Shown here: positions 35,401 through 45,800 of the stretch, piece by piece
How positions within the stretch are numbered: position 1 is the first letter of the stretch
How the letters are laid out: every line of letters begins with the position of its first letter
From: Anadara kagoshimensis
Taxonomy: Eukaryota; Mollusca; Bivalvia; Arcoida; Arcidae
Direction of reading: 5' to 3'
DNA: 64,000 bases
Assembly: GCA_021292105.1 (NCBI GenBank)
Contig: CM037875.1
Location: forward strand, 60,694,408 to 60,758,407
Position numbers and translations under genes: made by a program
Notes under the pieces: model-generated
Told to the model about the DNA's origin: nothing
Database searches by the model: none
Seen by the model: the letters and a program-made list of their open reading frames with translations, nothing else

Positions 35401-38400
35401 GATATATTCTTTACCATTGATATTGTTCTTCAAATGATCCAAGTGATCACTCGTAATCTCTGATAAATTGAACAAAAATGAAATGAACACTAGCAATAAA
35501 AACCTTGAGATGGCAAGATTTTGTAAGACGAAGTGAACACTCCCAATAAACTGGAGATGGTAAGATTTTGTAATGACTGATAAAATAAACACCTCCAATA
35601 AAACTATGTTAAGATTTGGTAATGACTAAATGAACTTGAGATGTTAAGATTTCATAATGACTGATATAATGAACACCTTCAATAAAACTGGATATAACCT
35701 AATTAGTTGTATGGTTACTCTGAATAGAACCTTTTGTTTCAATGATTTGTAAGCATTGAAGATTAAAATCACTTTATCTACATCTAAAATTATTTGTTGG
35801 TATTAATTGTTAATAGGTACATATAATAGAAACATACAGGCCTTCAACATTAACACATACGAGCATGTATCAGCATTACGTGGTCATATAGGGACGGTGA
35901 CAGAGTTAGCAGCCTCACCCTCGGGGAGGTTCTTATTCTCCTCCTCTACAGATAATACAGTCAAGGTGAGGTGTAGGAGTGTAGATCACCTGAATAGTTC
36001 ATTAACACCTGGATTGTTCATTTACACCTGGATTGTTCATTTGCATCTGGATTGTTCATTAACACCTGGATGGTCCAATAATGCCTTGGTTGTTTATTAA
36101 CACCTGGATTATTCATTCAGTCCTCAATATTTGGTGATTTCGGAATTTCCAATAAGATTTTGCACCTGAAGGCCAAACTTGGATATGTCTACACACATTA
36201 TCAGGACAGATCACATTATGATAAAGTTTTTCAGTTTGCTGGCCAAATGTTGGTGCTTTCACCAGGTACACCAATTTCCTCCACAATTCACAAGCGTTTA
36301 GATCTAAGTGAAAGGCATTAACTGGGACATAAAACACTATTACAACACTGTAAAGAACAAATGACTGTTGAAGGACTTTAGATTTTAATGTTCATGCATG
36401 GATGTGTATATCGCTTGCATATGTATCTTTGCTTATAAATGCCATTTTTCATGTTCATAAAAATGTACCCTAGTAATGTCCAGTATAGAGATGTATTACA
36501 TTAAGTTTAGGTGATTTTGGTCTATTGTAGGAACTTACAACCAGAATATACAGATATTTAACATTACTAGTTACCAGCACATACAGACATTAACTGGTCA
36601 TATAGGAATCATTAACAGTGTTGTAGCCTCACCCTCACATAGATTTCTCTTCTCATCTTCTGTGGATAGTACAATTCAGGTGATCTACATTCCAATTTAT
36701 AGTATTATTTTAGTATTTAGCACAGGATTGTTCACTTTATGTTGCATATAACTTTTTTTTACAAATTATTGAGCGAAATTTGATAATGTAAAGGTGAAGG
36801 GCTTTTAGAAATTAAGGGATTATGTCCCTGTTTATACCAAATAAATGGGAAATAGTGAATATCTTTAAATATATTCTTGTAAAAAGTATAAGTGTTTGAC
36901 TTCTAGCATCTATCCTCATAGTAATTCATAGTTTCAATTTGCACAAATCTTAGTTTAGGGTCCCAAATGGGGTCATTGTAGAAGGATGCCTATAAATAAT
37001 ATGAAAGTCATAATTGATGAATGTACAATAGCTAGATCCTAGACATTTTAGATGTAGATATTTTAGATGTAGCATCCTTAGGACAAGTACATTTTGTACT
37101 ATTTGATAATTTATAGTTTCTATAAATCATTAAGAAATCCCTTTTGATCAACATTCAAAAGTTATACCTTAGATATTCCATACCCTGCATCCTAATGGTG
37201 TGTTGTTTTTTTTAATTTCCACAAGTCTTAGCTTTGGGGGGTTCAAATGGGGATATTTTAATATACGATGGTTGGTTGGTTGAATGTTGCTTAACGTCGC
37301 ATCAGCAATTTTTCAGCTATTCGCGACGAGAACTATTTAATTAATCTCTATGGATTAATCTATGAACAATTTTTGTGTATGCATGTGAAGTGCGAGTGTG
37401 TTGTATGGTCTGCTCACAGAGTCAGTACACCGCAGACAAGCGTACCACTCCCCCAGTCCATTATACTGATACCAGGTGAATCAGTCAAGGCCAACAGTAA
37501 GGAAAATTCACTTTCCACATGTGGTCCGAGCGGGACTCGAACTCACAGCGGTGAGAGACCCTGGATTTGAAGACTGACGTCTTATCCATTAGGCCACCGT
37601 GCCCTCTTTTAATATACGAGTCCCTAAACCAATCCAGCTTGGTGAGCTTACAATGTCTAAATCATTGACATTTGATGTGGTATTTTAGCACTGATAGTAA
37701 TTAACAGTAATCTATACATGATTTTTGGGCTGTGGGGTCTTACAAGGGGAAACTTTTTAGGGAGACCATTGATTTATGAAAAGTTTCTATCTAATCTGCA
37801 AGAGATATTGGACTCACTAAATTAAGTTTTAACACATGAATTTAGAGAAAAAATTCTTATACAGGCACTATAAATAGTTTTAATACTTCTATATCTGATT
37901 GACTTGTTTTTGGTAGTACTTTCCTTTTCATGTTTTGAACTTTAGGAGTGTTGTTTTTTTTTTTTTTAACCCATGTATTATTTTTGTTACAAACATTTAG
38001 ATCTGGAATTTAGAGAACATGTTACCGATACAGACATTACAGCGACATGTTGGTAGTGTTAATACGTTAATACTGATGGGTGATTTCCTCTTATCTGGTT
38101 CAGAAGACAGAGAAATTAAGGTAAAACTGTAGATCATACTAAGGCTTAATTAAATCTTAAGTCTGTCCCAAGCCTGGCTTAATAGGTTTAATGCTCTAGG
38201 CTTGCCTTAGAGGCTTAATAAAAGCTTAAGTTTGATCATAGCCTAGCTTAATATGCTTAATTAAAGCTTACATCTGTCCCAAGCCTGGTTTAATAGGCTT
38301 AAGTAAGCCTTTAATCTGTCCAAAGCCTGGCTTTATAAGCTCAATTTAAGCTTAAATTTGTCTCAAACCAAAAAGATAACAAGACTTGGAAAAAATCCTT

Positions 38401-38864
38401 GGTTTAAAACAGTACAAGGGTCCCTCTTGGTTTGGTTGTCATTCCACTGCATTTCAGCACCCAGCATTGCTGTCAGTTCATGTACCATACATATTTTAGT
38501 AAGTCGGACTTACGTAATGTGAAATTAAATTGATGCCCAGGGACTTGCCATGTAGACTGACTTGATCTTGAACTAGTTTTAATACTAGGTCTACAGCCTG
38601 GACAACATTAACCAGCCTTCACAATTTTGAACTTTAGTTTTAAGAAATGTATTCTTGTTGTTTTGAACTATAAAATTTTGTAGAAACATAAAAATGTAAC
38701 ACTGTCTTGCTGTAAAAAACTTGTACTCATCAGTGTTCATGCTACCAATCAAAAACACTAGATTAATTATAGGACTAACTGTTCAGTTAAATCTTAAATT
38801 CACTATGTATTTTCAGGTGTTTAAACATTTCCAGATGCAGATGGGTTTTGCACTGCAGACTTGA
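21715..38864 (+). CDS. TRAF7: TRAF7-like RING/WD40 E3 ubiquitin ligase (15 coding exons)
   Basis: TRAF7 is a cytoplasmic E3 ligase and MEKK3/JNK scaffold. Exons: 21715-21959, 23358-23470, 23957-24100, 25019-25122, 25848-25966, 28360-28502, 29239-29332, 29986-30127, 31536-31643, 32469-32545, 33518-33604, 34610-34745, 35817-35965 (13a), 38001-38120, 38817-38864. Product about 609 residues (human 670). A stop at 21700-21702 lies in frame upstream of the ATG. RING at residues 35-70 (KCTYCNGLYQDPVI, RCGHTFCRKC, then C..D as in TRAF7); TRAF-type zinc fingers in exons 3-4; a coiled coil in exon 5; a Ser-rich linker in exons 6-7; seven WD40 blades from about residue 312 (e.g. GHQNIVWCLATY, DSLIKVWD, LHHWVRALAVSPAK as in human LNHWVRALVAAQS). 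Exon 10 carries a one-base frame break. Exon 13 has an alternative copy, 13b. It lacks the long Ser-rich N-terminus of human TRAF7, so 'TRAF7-like' is the safe name. Confidence 0.9.
21979..22065. repeat. (ATC)n microsatellite
   Basis: Interrupted ATC/TCA triplet run just inside intron 1 of the TRAF7-like gene. Confidence 0.9.
22879..23044. mobile_element. Small MITE with GGTTTCCA ends, copy 1
   Basis: The left end GGTTTCCATTCCTGGTAGCC and the right end TTTGTGGAAACC are inverted, flanked by CTA on both sides. The body contains GGCTACTAATTTCTGAGGAA. A near-identical copy in the opposite orientation lies at 53559-53722. Confidence 0.75.
24129..24255. repeat. Tandem repeat, ~31-bp unit
   Basis: The unit CACACCTGTCTGTAATGGTA + ATCTTAGT occurs about three and a half times in TRAF7-like intron 3, with units nearly identical at first and degrading to the right. 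Confidence 0.85.
24362..24680. repeat. Dispersed repeat (copy 1 of 3)
   Basis: Shares words such as CCATATCCAATGATAATAAT and a run of short inverted pieces with 28027-28255 and 48050-48310. No coding role is supported: its open frame matches no family, and the frame differs between copies. Confidence 0.45.
25140..25400 (-). mobile_element. LINE remnant: 3' end of a reverse-transcriptase ORF
   Basis: Translated on the minus strand in shifting frames, this gives MDNTRICTTALTWHSE, GKVGQPKTTW and LGVSKDRGRQGQRWRQCIW followed by LCDNRHEEN. This is the familiar C-terminal tail of many non-LTR retrotransposon ORF2 proteins (H..RM, ALRW.P.GKRKRGRPKTTWRR, A.DR..WR..V.ALC). It is broken by frame changes and lies in TRAF7-like intron 4. 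The LINE clade cannot be named from this piece. Confidence 0.65.
28027..28255. repeat. Dispersed repeat (copy 2 of 3)
   Basis: Contains TTTTGGAAAACCTTAACGTC and ATTCCATATCCATTGGTAAT, shared with 48050-48310 and more weakly with 24362-24680. It lies in TRAF7-like intron 5. Confidence 0.5.
29361..29412. repeat. (GGT)/(GT)n tract followed by poly-G
   Basis: A compound simple repeat starting 28 bp after the exon 7 donor. The poly-G run exceeds 20 bases, so its exact length is likely to be unreliable in any assembly. Confidence 0.9.
30112..30860. repeat. ~60-bp tandem repeat that includes the exon 8 splice donor, split by an insertion
   Basis: The unit ACAATGACATA.AGGGGTTGTAAG + ATATTATTTTATTATATGCC + ATAGAG occurs at about 30112 (exon 8 end and donor), 30171, 30748 and 30810. 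Copies two and three are separated by about 510 bp of inserted sequence (roughly 30213-30727), which itself ends in a long palindrome. The tandem copies preserve GTAAG/GTAGG words at the position of the real donor. Confidence 0.65.
30586..30727. repeat. Near-perfect palindrome, ~60-bp arms
   Basis: The left arm ATAAATATTACATTTCTGAC, AGGGTGCCAGTACATATTGT and CACCTC is repeated inverted on the right (GAGGTGACAATATGTACTGG, CACCCTGTCAGAAATGTAAT and ATTTAT). The short centre is GC-rich (CAGCCTCGGCTTTCGCCTCG). It lies in TRAF7-like intron 8 and is likely a foldback element end. Confidence 0.85.
31049..31123 (+). pseudogene. Decayed duplicate of TRAF7-like exon 9
   Basis: The stretch TAGCTGTTGAAAGTGATGAT, CTGCTGTATACAAGGGGAGA, TAACCTGTGTAACAAAGTCT, GAAAC aligns without gaps to exon 9 (31550-31614). 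In the exon 9 frame it reads WIAVESDDLLYTRGDNLCNK, against MAVGNEDLLYTGGDDLCIK, and then a stop replaces the conserved Trp of the WD40 motif. It ends 3 bp before the target duplication of SINE copy E. There is no usable donor, so it is read as a dead exon. Confidence 0.8.
31134..31474 (-). repeat. tRNA-derived SINE, full-length copy E
   Basis: Best-preserved member. The reverse complement starts GCCACTGCGGTAGCTCAGTT and GGTAGAGTGCTC (A box TAGCTCAGTTGG), then GGGTTTGAACCCGG (B box), and ends with TTGACTGGGACGTTAAACAC and CATTACTCAACTC. Flanked by an 8-bp direct repeat TTGATGAG (31126-31133 and 31475-31482), the expected target duplication. It lies in TRAF7-like intron 8. Confidence 0.9.
32160..32338 (-). 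repeat. Diverged SINE fragment
   Basis: Carries CTATGGCAATGTGCTGTGAG, the CCACACCTGCTGTGAAG body word and GTTCAAACCCACTAACCCCC in the position of the B box. It runs directly into a poly-C tract. Confidence 0.5.
32338..32400. repeat. Poly-C and (CA)n tract
   Basis: Long C runs broken by single A residues, then about ten CA units. It ends 68 bp upstream of TRAF7-like exon 10. Confidence 0.9.
34206..34265 (-). repeat. SINE tail fragment
   Basis: GTTAAGTAATAGTGTTTAAC and GTCCCAGTCAAGAATATTTC match the 3' end of the SINE family. The rest is absent. Confidence 0.7.
34467..34608. repeat. Dispersed repeat sharing TTTGCTTTTTGGATTGTGATTTG
   Basis: Related stretches occur here and at about 42200-42290, 47040-47130 and 57340-57420. 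The common core is AATTTGCCA.TTTCAAA, TTTGCTTTTTGGATCATGAT and GTTTGTGTTTTATTTGTAT. This copy ends at the acceptor of TRAF7-like exon 12. Confidence 0.5.
34766..34925. mobile_element. Mariner-type MITE, copy 2
   Basis: The ends AGTCAAACCTGTCTATAAAG and TTTAAGGCAGGTTTGACTG match copy 1. It starts about 20 bp after the exon 12 donor. Confidence 0.75.
35485..35700. repeat. Tandem repeat, ~60-bp unit, about four copies
   Basis: The phrase AGATG(G/T)TAAGATTT..TAATGACTGAT...GAACACC(T/C)CCAATAAAACTGG recurs at about 35505, 35550, 35610 and 35640. It lies in intron 12, just upstream of exon 13a. It produces the 123-residue open frame on the minus strand at 35227-35598, which is not supported as a gene. 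Confidence 0.7.
35817..35965 (+). other. TRAF7-like exon 13a (alternative exon, WD40 blades 5-6)
   Basis: 149 bp. It begins in phase 1 after a TAG acceptor (35815-35816), completing the Gly codon of exon 12, and ends in phase 0 at AAG|GTGAGG. It encodes GTYNRNIQAFNINTYEHVSA, the GHIGTV turn, ASPSGRFLFSSS and DNTVK, i.e. the last strand of blade 5 and most of blade 6. It is immediately followed by a ~20-bp tandem repeat (35990-36110). Confidence 0.9.
35990..36115. repeat. Tandem repeat, ~20-bp unit
   Basis: The unit TTCATTAACACCTGGATTG recurs six or seven times with substitutions, starting 25 bp after the exon 13a donor. Confidence 0.85.
36531..36679 (+). other. TRAF7-like exon 13b (second, intact copy of exon 13)
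   Basis: 149 bp, exactly the length of exon 13a. It begins after TCTATTGTAG (acceptor 36529-36530) in phase 1 and ends in phase 0 at CAG|GTGATC. The frame is open throughout and reads GTYNQNIQIFNITSYQHIQT, LTGHIGII, ASPSHRFLFSSS, VDSTIQ. It matches 13a at 30 of 50 residues with no gap, and the differences cluster at non-structural WD40 positions while GH, SPS and D are kept. Because 149 is not a multiple of three, including both copies or neither would shift the frame into exon 14. Confidence 0.85.
37269..37606 (-). repeat. tRNA(Arg)-like SINE, complete, with 13-bp target duplication
   Basis: The reverse complement starts GGGCACGGTGGCCTAATGGA and TAAGACGTCAGTCTTC (A box as in arginine tRNA), then GTGAGTTCGAGTCCCGCTC (B box), and ends GACGTTAAGCAACATTCAAC plus CAACCAACC. 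A perfect 13-bp direct repeat TTTTAATATACGA (37256-37268 and 37607-37619) brackets it. A decayed relative lies near 41930-42010. Confidence 0.9.
38133..38368. repeat. Tandem repeat, ~55-bp unit, about four copies
   Basis: The phrase CTTAA.TCTGTCCCAAGCCTGG + CTTAATAGGCTTAA recurs from just after the exon 14 donor through about 38368. Confidence 0.75.
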
Positions 38865-40795
38865 ATTTTTTAACCACTTTCAAGGGTACAAGCAATCATC
38901 ACATTGAATTCAGACATATTTGAAAATCGGTTTAGTGAAAAGGTTATATTGGAGAAGAAAACTGGATTTTACAAGGATATTCAATTAAGTTTGTTTATCA
39001 GGTTATCTGACTATGTCTGAATATGTATCATCAATTAAGAATAAGTGGCATGTGATAACACAGAATTGTAACATAATATATAATAATAAGGAAGATATAA
39101 CACAATGGTACCTGTGGAGGGCACCTGCTTCTGTAGACTTACAGGAAAGGTAGGTAACTTGTGCAGGAACACTCTAGTCTGACCGGGATGTGGCTTGACT
39201 CATGACATGGGAATGTGTGGTCTTTATTGGGAGTGATAGATCTGTAGATCCACAGTCCTAATGGCCCTGTAGTCCTGTAATCATATAAGGACAAAAATCT
39301 CCTGCCATATTGTCTACAAATATACAGGAATTGGAACAAAATGTTATAATAGAAAAGAAAGTAACGGGATAATAAACAACCAGTGACTCCTATCATTGAT
39401 GTTGAGAGACATCTGTTGGATGTGTTCAGTCATGTGTGTGGGGTTTTTTTTGTGTGTATGTGTGCATTGCATGTGTGTGTGATAGAGAGTTTACTTGTAT
39501 AAACCAAAGATATTAAATACGTTTTAAAAATTATATAGATATATACTTTTATTAGGGGATTATGTATTTAATAAAATTATAATTATATAAAAAATGGTGG
39601 AATTAATTATGTATGCTGCATGGTGATTTTTAAATACATTTTCACAAGGCTAGTTTAGAATTTATGTACCAAGGTTAATCTAGCCTTACCATTTGATGTA
39701 CAATTTAAACAGCTTTGTGGATATGGAACCTCACATAGTGTTCAAATACTTATATACATACATGTTTATAAATAGAGAAAATAAAACAAATAAAATTCAG
39801 TTTTTAATGCAAGACTCAATCTGTTATTTTTTATAGAAAAATTATACATAAGCTAATTCCTGGCAAAAGGGGCCTTAATGACCAGGGAAAAATGGAGTGA
39901 GTGACTTTGTCATCAAAGAACTATTCTTGCTGCTGCTCATTGAAGTGGCATTTTCTTGCACAAAAACGAGCTTTACCCCAAATAACATAAGATTAGGCAC
40001 CCTCTAGACTACAGCTTAAGTGGTGTTATAAAATAAAGCTTTAGGTCTTAAATATTTTCTGAACATCACCATATAATAACCAGCTGACAAGACAAAAACT
40101 ATTCAAGAAGAATCATGAGAGTCCAGGGGTTCAAAATTCTCTGGGTCGGAGATCCTGGACCTACTGCTTTTACATTGGGACCTTTGATATATAAACTAAA
40201 AGTCTGATGGACTTACCATTTTGCTACATGGACAATTCTACTTTATCTGTATAGTAACAAGATAGCACATAAACTTAATTTCAATGTTGATATTGAACTT
40301 TCAATCTTTATATGGGATCAGCCAAAAAGAAAAGAAAAAGGTCCTGGACCTTCCATAACAAAGCATAATTTTGAACTCCTAATGACAGCAGTGTATGCGA
40401 CCAATGAACTGCTGAATAATACGCAAAGGGTACACAGTTGGTGCGAATGAAAATATTAATTGTTTTGATCTTAAAAGGATAAAATTTAGGAATTTTAAAA
40501 CTATATTATATACCGAAAGATTAAGTAACGAATGTTATTCCATCCTGTTATTGCCATTTTAAATAAAGCTAGTAAAATTTTGTCAATATAATTTAAAATT
40601 CACCAACTTGCCAGAACAACCAGGAAGTGATTAGAAATAGTTTTGACATGTTTACACCTTTTAAAGGTGTAGTCTACCTTATACAAAAAAATTAAACAGG
40701 AAATTGCAGCTCAATAATAAGTATCACAGGCAATTACAGGCTTGGGTAATCAATACACCATTTGACACTTCAATCAAGGATTGATCCATTAAACA

Positions 40796-40852
40796 GGGTT
40801 TTACGTCATAGTCAATATTTCATTTATATCGATATGTCACCAGCTATAGGTG
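40796..40852 (-). repeat. SINE tail fragment
   Basis: ACGTCATAGTCAATATTTCA, TTTATATCGATATGTCACCA and GCTATAGGTG match the tail half of the SINE family. Confidence 0.6.
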
Positions 40853-41521
40853 CACATACGAAACTGTTGTACGAGACCCATCTTGAAAACTTTGCAGTTA
40901 AACGAAACAAATGAAAAGATGTAAAATGGGCTTAGCATAAAGTGCTAATAAAATATACATCTCTGATTTGATTGGAGATGTTCATGTAGTCGGTTGAAGT
41001 CTTCAATATAATAACTGACATCTTTTGATAATAAGTATGGTCGTGAAGTATTTGTCCATGTATAAACTAATTGTATATAATTGGTAAATACAATGCAACT
41101 ATTATACATGAAAAAACAATAGAAGAAAAACTAAATGAGAGGGACCTTGATGACCAAAACAACGAAAGGCTACATTTGAAACATATGACAAATGTTATTA
41201 CATTTGCTTTAAATTTTCTATTACTTTCCTGTTTTATACCTGCTTCTCCTGATTATGGTGTATTTGTTTGGCAGTTAATACCCTATGGTAGAGCTTGTTC
41301 CCAGTATGAGAACAAGTCTATACTCGATACAGGGATATTGCAACTCTAGCCTTATTAAAACGCTCGTTTTGTTGCCTTTTTCACAATAAATGTTGTTGAC
41401 AAATATGATGCCCTTGTATTTAAGATTATATTGGATTTATTTAAGGTACCATAGTTCCATGTTCCTTTCATTTTGAATTCTACAAGAGGTTGTAGCTAAA
41501 GCCCCATTTATACGGCGAGAA

Positions 41522-41700
41522 TTGCATACCTAAGTATTTTTTACTCATATGTAAATTTACTCACATATGCAAATTGTGTCGTATGAACAACTTTGCGTAT
41601 ACGCAAATTTTACTCATGTAAGTAAATTTGCACCTAGTAGGGACCAAGTGCAAATTTGCTATAGTATGTGAGTATTTTATACTAAGGTATGCAAATTTTG
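41522..41700. repeat. Inverted-repeat element
   Basis: TTGCATACCTAAGTATTTTT + ACTCATA on the left is inverted as TATGTGAGTATTTTATACTA + AGGTATGCAA on the right. The words GTCGTATGAAC and ACTCACATA also recur in both orientations. MITE-like, non-coding. Confidence 0.6.
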
Positions 41701-42846
41701 CTACAGTGTCGTATGAACACACAGTAATATTTACTCACATAATTTTAAACGTATGGGCTTATGCCAGGTTATTTATCTCTATGAGTTAATGTTCATTCAG
41801 GTGCAGGAGTGAATATTGGTGTTTGTCATCTGCCTTGTACCAGAAAAAAATGTTGTCCACTGATATACAATGTCACAGATTAACATTACATATATCCCAT
41901 TGTATTGACATCGAGCTAACCAACAGGTGTCAATTGTAAGGGAGACCCACTCACCACATACGGTGTTACAATCGGGGATCTAACTTATAGCGGTTAAAGA
42001 AGCCAACCACTATTAATCACCACTGCCCTCATTGATTTGTAATAATAATCAAATAAAGATCAAAAGTTGTAACTGAAATAGATTTATTTGACAAAAGCAC
42101 AAAAACTAGTGACAAACGGTCACCAAAATTTGACGTTTTACCAGTTTTCGAAGAGAAAGTGCTTAAACAACAAAAGCTTTTACGTGTTTGACTTAATTTG
42201 CCAGTTTCAAAATTTTGACTTTGCTTTTTGATTGTGATTTTGACATTGAACGGTGTGTTTGTGTTTTATTTGTATAGTTATTTAGACATTTTATGTTTCT
42301 TACTTTACATTTGTTGTTGTGTATGTTGGTGGCTTTAGTTATTGTCGCCTACATGAACCCGGTACCTTTAGCTTTCATTTCCTTATTTAATTTTAATTAT
42401 GTCAATAGCAATATTAACGCTTATGGTAAATAACGTCATCGTTTCCGATAACGAAATCTATATGCTACTATCAGATTCCAGATTCTGGCGGAAAGATAAA
42501 ACTTTAATTTTTAATATTCGCGCGTTAGAGATATGTTAAGTATAAAAAATAATCGGCCGTAAACAATGCCATTTCATTGTTATTACAGCTTTGCCGGAAA
42601 ACTCGAGTGTCTATATGTATTTTGGTCAAAACTTAATATCCGGAAATTTATCTAAAAATCCATATACAATATAACTGTTTGATATGAAAATTTCACAATT
42701 ACTGATAAGATTTGATTGGACTCCATCAGGTCAAGATACCATTATAAATCAGTAACAGGCAACATTTAATAATACATTTGTTTTAGTATCCTATCTCAAC
42801 CATCTGGCTGTCTTCTCTACCAGTAATTGGTACAGAAACAGTAAAC

Positions 42847-45800
42847 ATGTATTCTATATCTACTGAAAATATAACACCTGTATCAAACAATACATCACCT
42901 GATTTACCCGAGAGTAATCAAAATAATGGTGACGATTTAACATACACCTTACTAACAGCAGTGGTGTCATGTCTGTCCATCATCGGTGGTTCCGGTATCG
43001 CTTTAATTTATGTATGTTTTCGAGAACTCAGAACACCTAGTCGAAAACTTTTGGTATATCTGAGTGTAATGGATGCACTTACGGCGTTTGGTAACATACT
43101 GGGAGTAATCTGGTTGCTTTGTAGTAAGAACTCTGTGATCAACCATAATCTGGGATATTGTAAGTTCCAGAGTGCTCTGACAATATTCTCCAGCATCAGT
43201 TCTTTCTCCTGGACGGTTATCATTGGTGTGTGTCTGTTCTACAGTATTGTGAAAAGTCAGCCGGCTTTTATTGTTACTTACATGAAATTGTTTCACATTA
43301 TAAGCTGGGGCCTACCAGGTAAGTGTTTTGTTGTTGTAATTAGTCTAGAGCCTCATCTGATACGACTTTAGTAACCAAACACAGACATACCAAACATATC
43401 CATACCTTGCAAATTAGGCTAAACACCTGGACTTTTACCAGGAAAGTGAGACCGTGTGTTCCGGAAGGGTAAGCGCCTCCTGTTTAACTGACTAGACTTA
43501 ATTTTCTATAGAATGTATTGTTTTTCTATCTTGTGACATTATTTATGGCTCCTGTCATTGGCTCATCGGCCAAAACATTTACTTAAGTCGTTGTCGTAAC
43601 AAACGTTTCGTAAAAAGCTTAATGGAATTTCTTACACAATACTTGTACGCACATGTAAATAGTTTATTTATCAAAACTTTTGCATTTTTCTTTCGCGTTT
43701 TTAAAGGTTTCGTCACCATGATAGCGTTGGCTGTAGACGTACTTGGTTACGACCAGACATTAGATCAAGCCAGTTGGTGTTGGATAGATCCGCGAGTCCA
43801 GAATGCACTATTTTGGCAGTTCTTCACGGGGAAGTTCTGGGAAATGTTGTCATATGTTCTTATTGTTGTGTTGTACACAACCGTCAGTTGTTATATCTGG
43901 AAAATGGTAAGATTTATTATTGTTTAATAAAGTAAAAAAAGTAAAAATGCCTTTTGTATTTAATGGAAGTTAAATAATTCAACGTTTTACATTTTATTTA
44001 AGGTCTTTTGTTCAATACATGTAGTTTAAATGTTGAATAGGAAAATTAATTGAATTTTTAATTAACGTTGTAAGGCATTCTATTACATAGAACAAATTCT
44101 AGTCATTAATGCGATGCCGCGTTCTCGTTACCAGAAAGAATTTACAACGCTTCAGTGTTGGAATGTTTTCAACAGTTTTGTATTGCCCGTAAATGGATTG
44201 TGGTGTTCATAGCATCTTTTCTATAAATTGTCTGCGATCTTCATGGCGCCTTTTTATGAAATAATTATGGTGTTATAGCGCCTTTCAATATATTGGTGTT
44301 GGTTTTCATAGCGTGAAGCAATGGGCCACACGCTATCGGAGTGACACGAGGGCGTCCACTTCTATCAGAGATTATACAATTTAAACATTTAGACATTACA
44401 ATAATTAAGAATACAGTCGAACCTGTCTTAAAGATCACCTCTATATTATAAGGGCCACCTGGTTTTAAAAATCAGTCAAATTTTCATCCCAATTGCTATT
44501 TATTCATGTTTATTGAACCTGTATATAAAGGCCACCTGCCGATAAAGACCACTTTTTCTGGTTCCCTTGGATGACCTTTATAGACAGGTTTGACTGTATG
44601 TATAACAAATATTTCAAATTGAATGAAATGTCATATATAATCGGCTTTCTCAAATTTCTTGATGCTTTATTTTTAAGTTCTTTGAATATAACTTTTACTT
44701 TTCATTTCATCACATTTAATGACTTTTTTTTTTTATAAATTTATTCCTTAGTCAAAGAAAACCACATCAAAACTGAAGAAGAGATCCAAAAATATTGTCC
44801 AAGATGCCAACAGAAAGCTTCTGTTTGTTCCGTTTGTTTTTATTGTTCTGCGTGTTTGGGGCACTCTGCGGTTCCTGTTGGGATTCTTTGCTCACGACTA
44901 TGCCAGTTCACCTGAAGCATCTTGGATAGTTCCGCTTCAGGTAAAGTTTAATTAATAAATCTGTCCAACGGTATATAAATGTAGGGTAAGAATAGGAAAG
45001 GGTAGCTGCGGTTATACACAAAATCATGGACTGGTATATCTAGGTATAATATGTAATACATTCAGGGCCGTAACTACTATAGAGACAGACGAGGCAACTG
45101 GCAGACGAGGCATGCGCAGTTGCCTCGTCCAGGATTTTTTCAATTTCAATTATGACATGTAATTAAAAATTTAACTTTGGATCAATGTTATTTTTAAATT
45201 TTATATAGTAAATTAGAATATACATGTACAGCATAACGAGCAGGTTATATAGTTTTTGCTGCATCTGACTGTCTGTCTGTGTCTTTCTTGCTTTACAGAA
45301 TTATTCAATATGAACCATAGTAATTTCTGAAAGATTACCATTTCCGTCCGTTTCCTTGCGGATTGTTAATCCAGTGAGTCACTAAATATATAAGGGCCAA
45401 CGACGTATTAAAAATGTTTTACATTTTTTTTTTTTTTTTTTAATTTTGCATTTAAACTGAAGGAAATGGCAGGATTTTGTGTAAAAAATCCGGCTTGCCT
45501 CGCTCACAAATCAATCCTAGTTACGACCCTGACATTCCGAGAAATGCATTAAATTCTGTTGAAAAGGAATCAATATTTTAGTGTTGTCTCCAGACGTATT
45601 GTTGATTTCTCTCTAAGAAGTTTTGTATTGTTAGAAATATACTATTGTCTAAATTTGCTGCTAGTTAAAATATGAAAATCACACACACACACACATACAC
45701 ACCTTAGGTACACTCCCTTATGCAAAGTATTTCCTCAGCTGTATCTGGTTAAATGAAATATTTTAGCCTTTTGGATATTTTTCAACCCCTTAAGAAATTA

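Larger units (their letters stand above)
38865..42846. other. TRAF7-like 3' UTR and intergenic region
   Basis: No convincing gene. AATAAA-type words near 39780-39800 could end the TRAF7-like transcript. It holds a SINE tail fragment (40796-40852), a hairpin-bearing repeat (41522-41700), a decayed tRNA-Arg SINE (about 41930-42010) and one copy of a dispersed repeat (about 42200-42290). A stretch translated from about 41230 to 41345 (YGVFVWQLIPYGRACSQY) resembles a motif I associate with retroelement-derived proteins. It is short, has no family assignment and is treated as a fossil fragment at most. Confidence 0.5.

Noticed and set aside
35227-35598. 123-residue minus-strand frame in a TRAF7-like intron
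   Set aside because: Overlaps a tandem repeat, has no recognisable domain, and lies inside another gene's intron.
41071-41349. 92-residue frame whose C-terminal part resembles a retroelement-associated peptide
   Set aside because: Too short and isolated to assign to a family or to call a gene; at most a fossil fragment.
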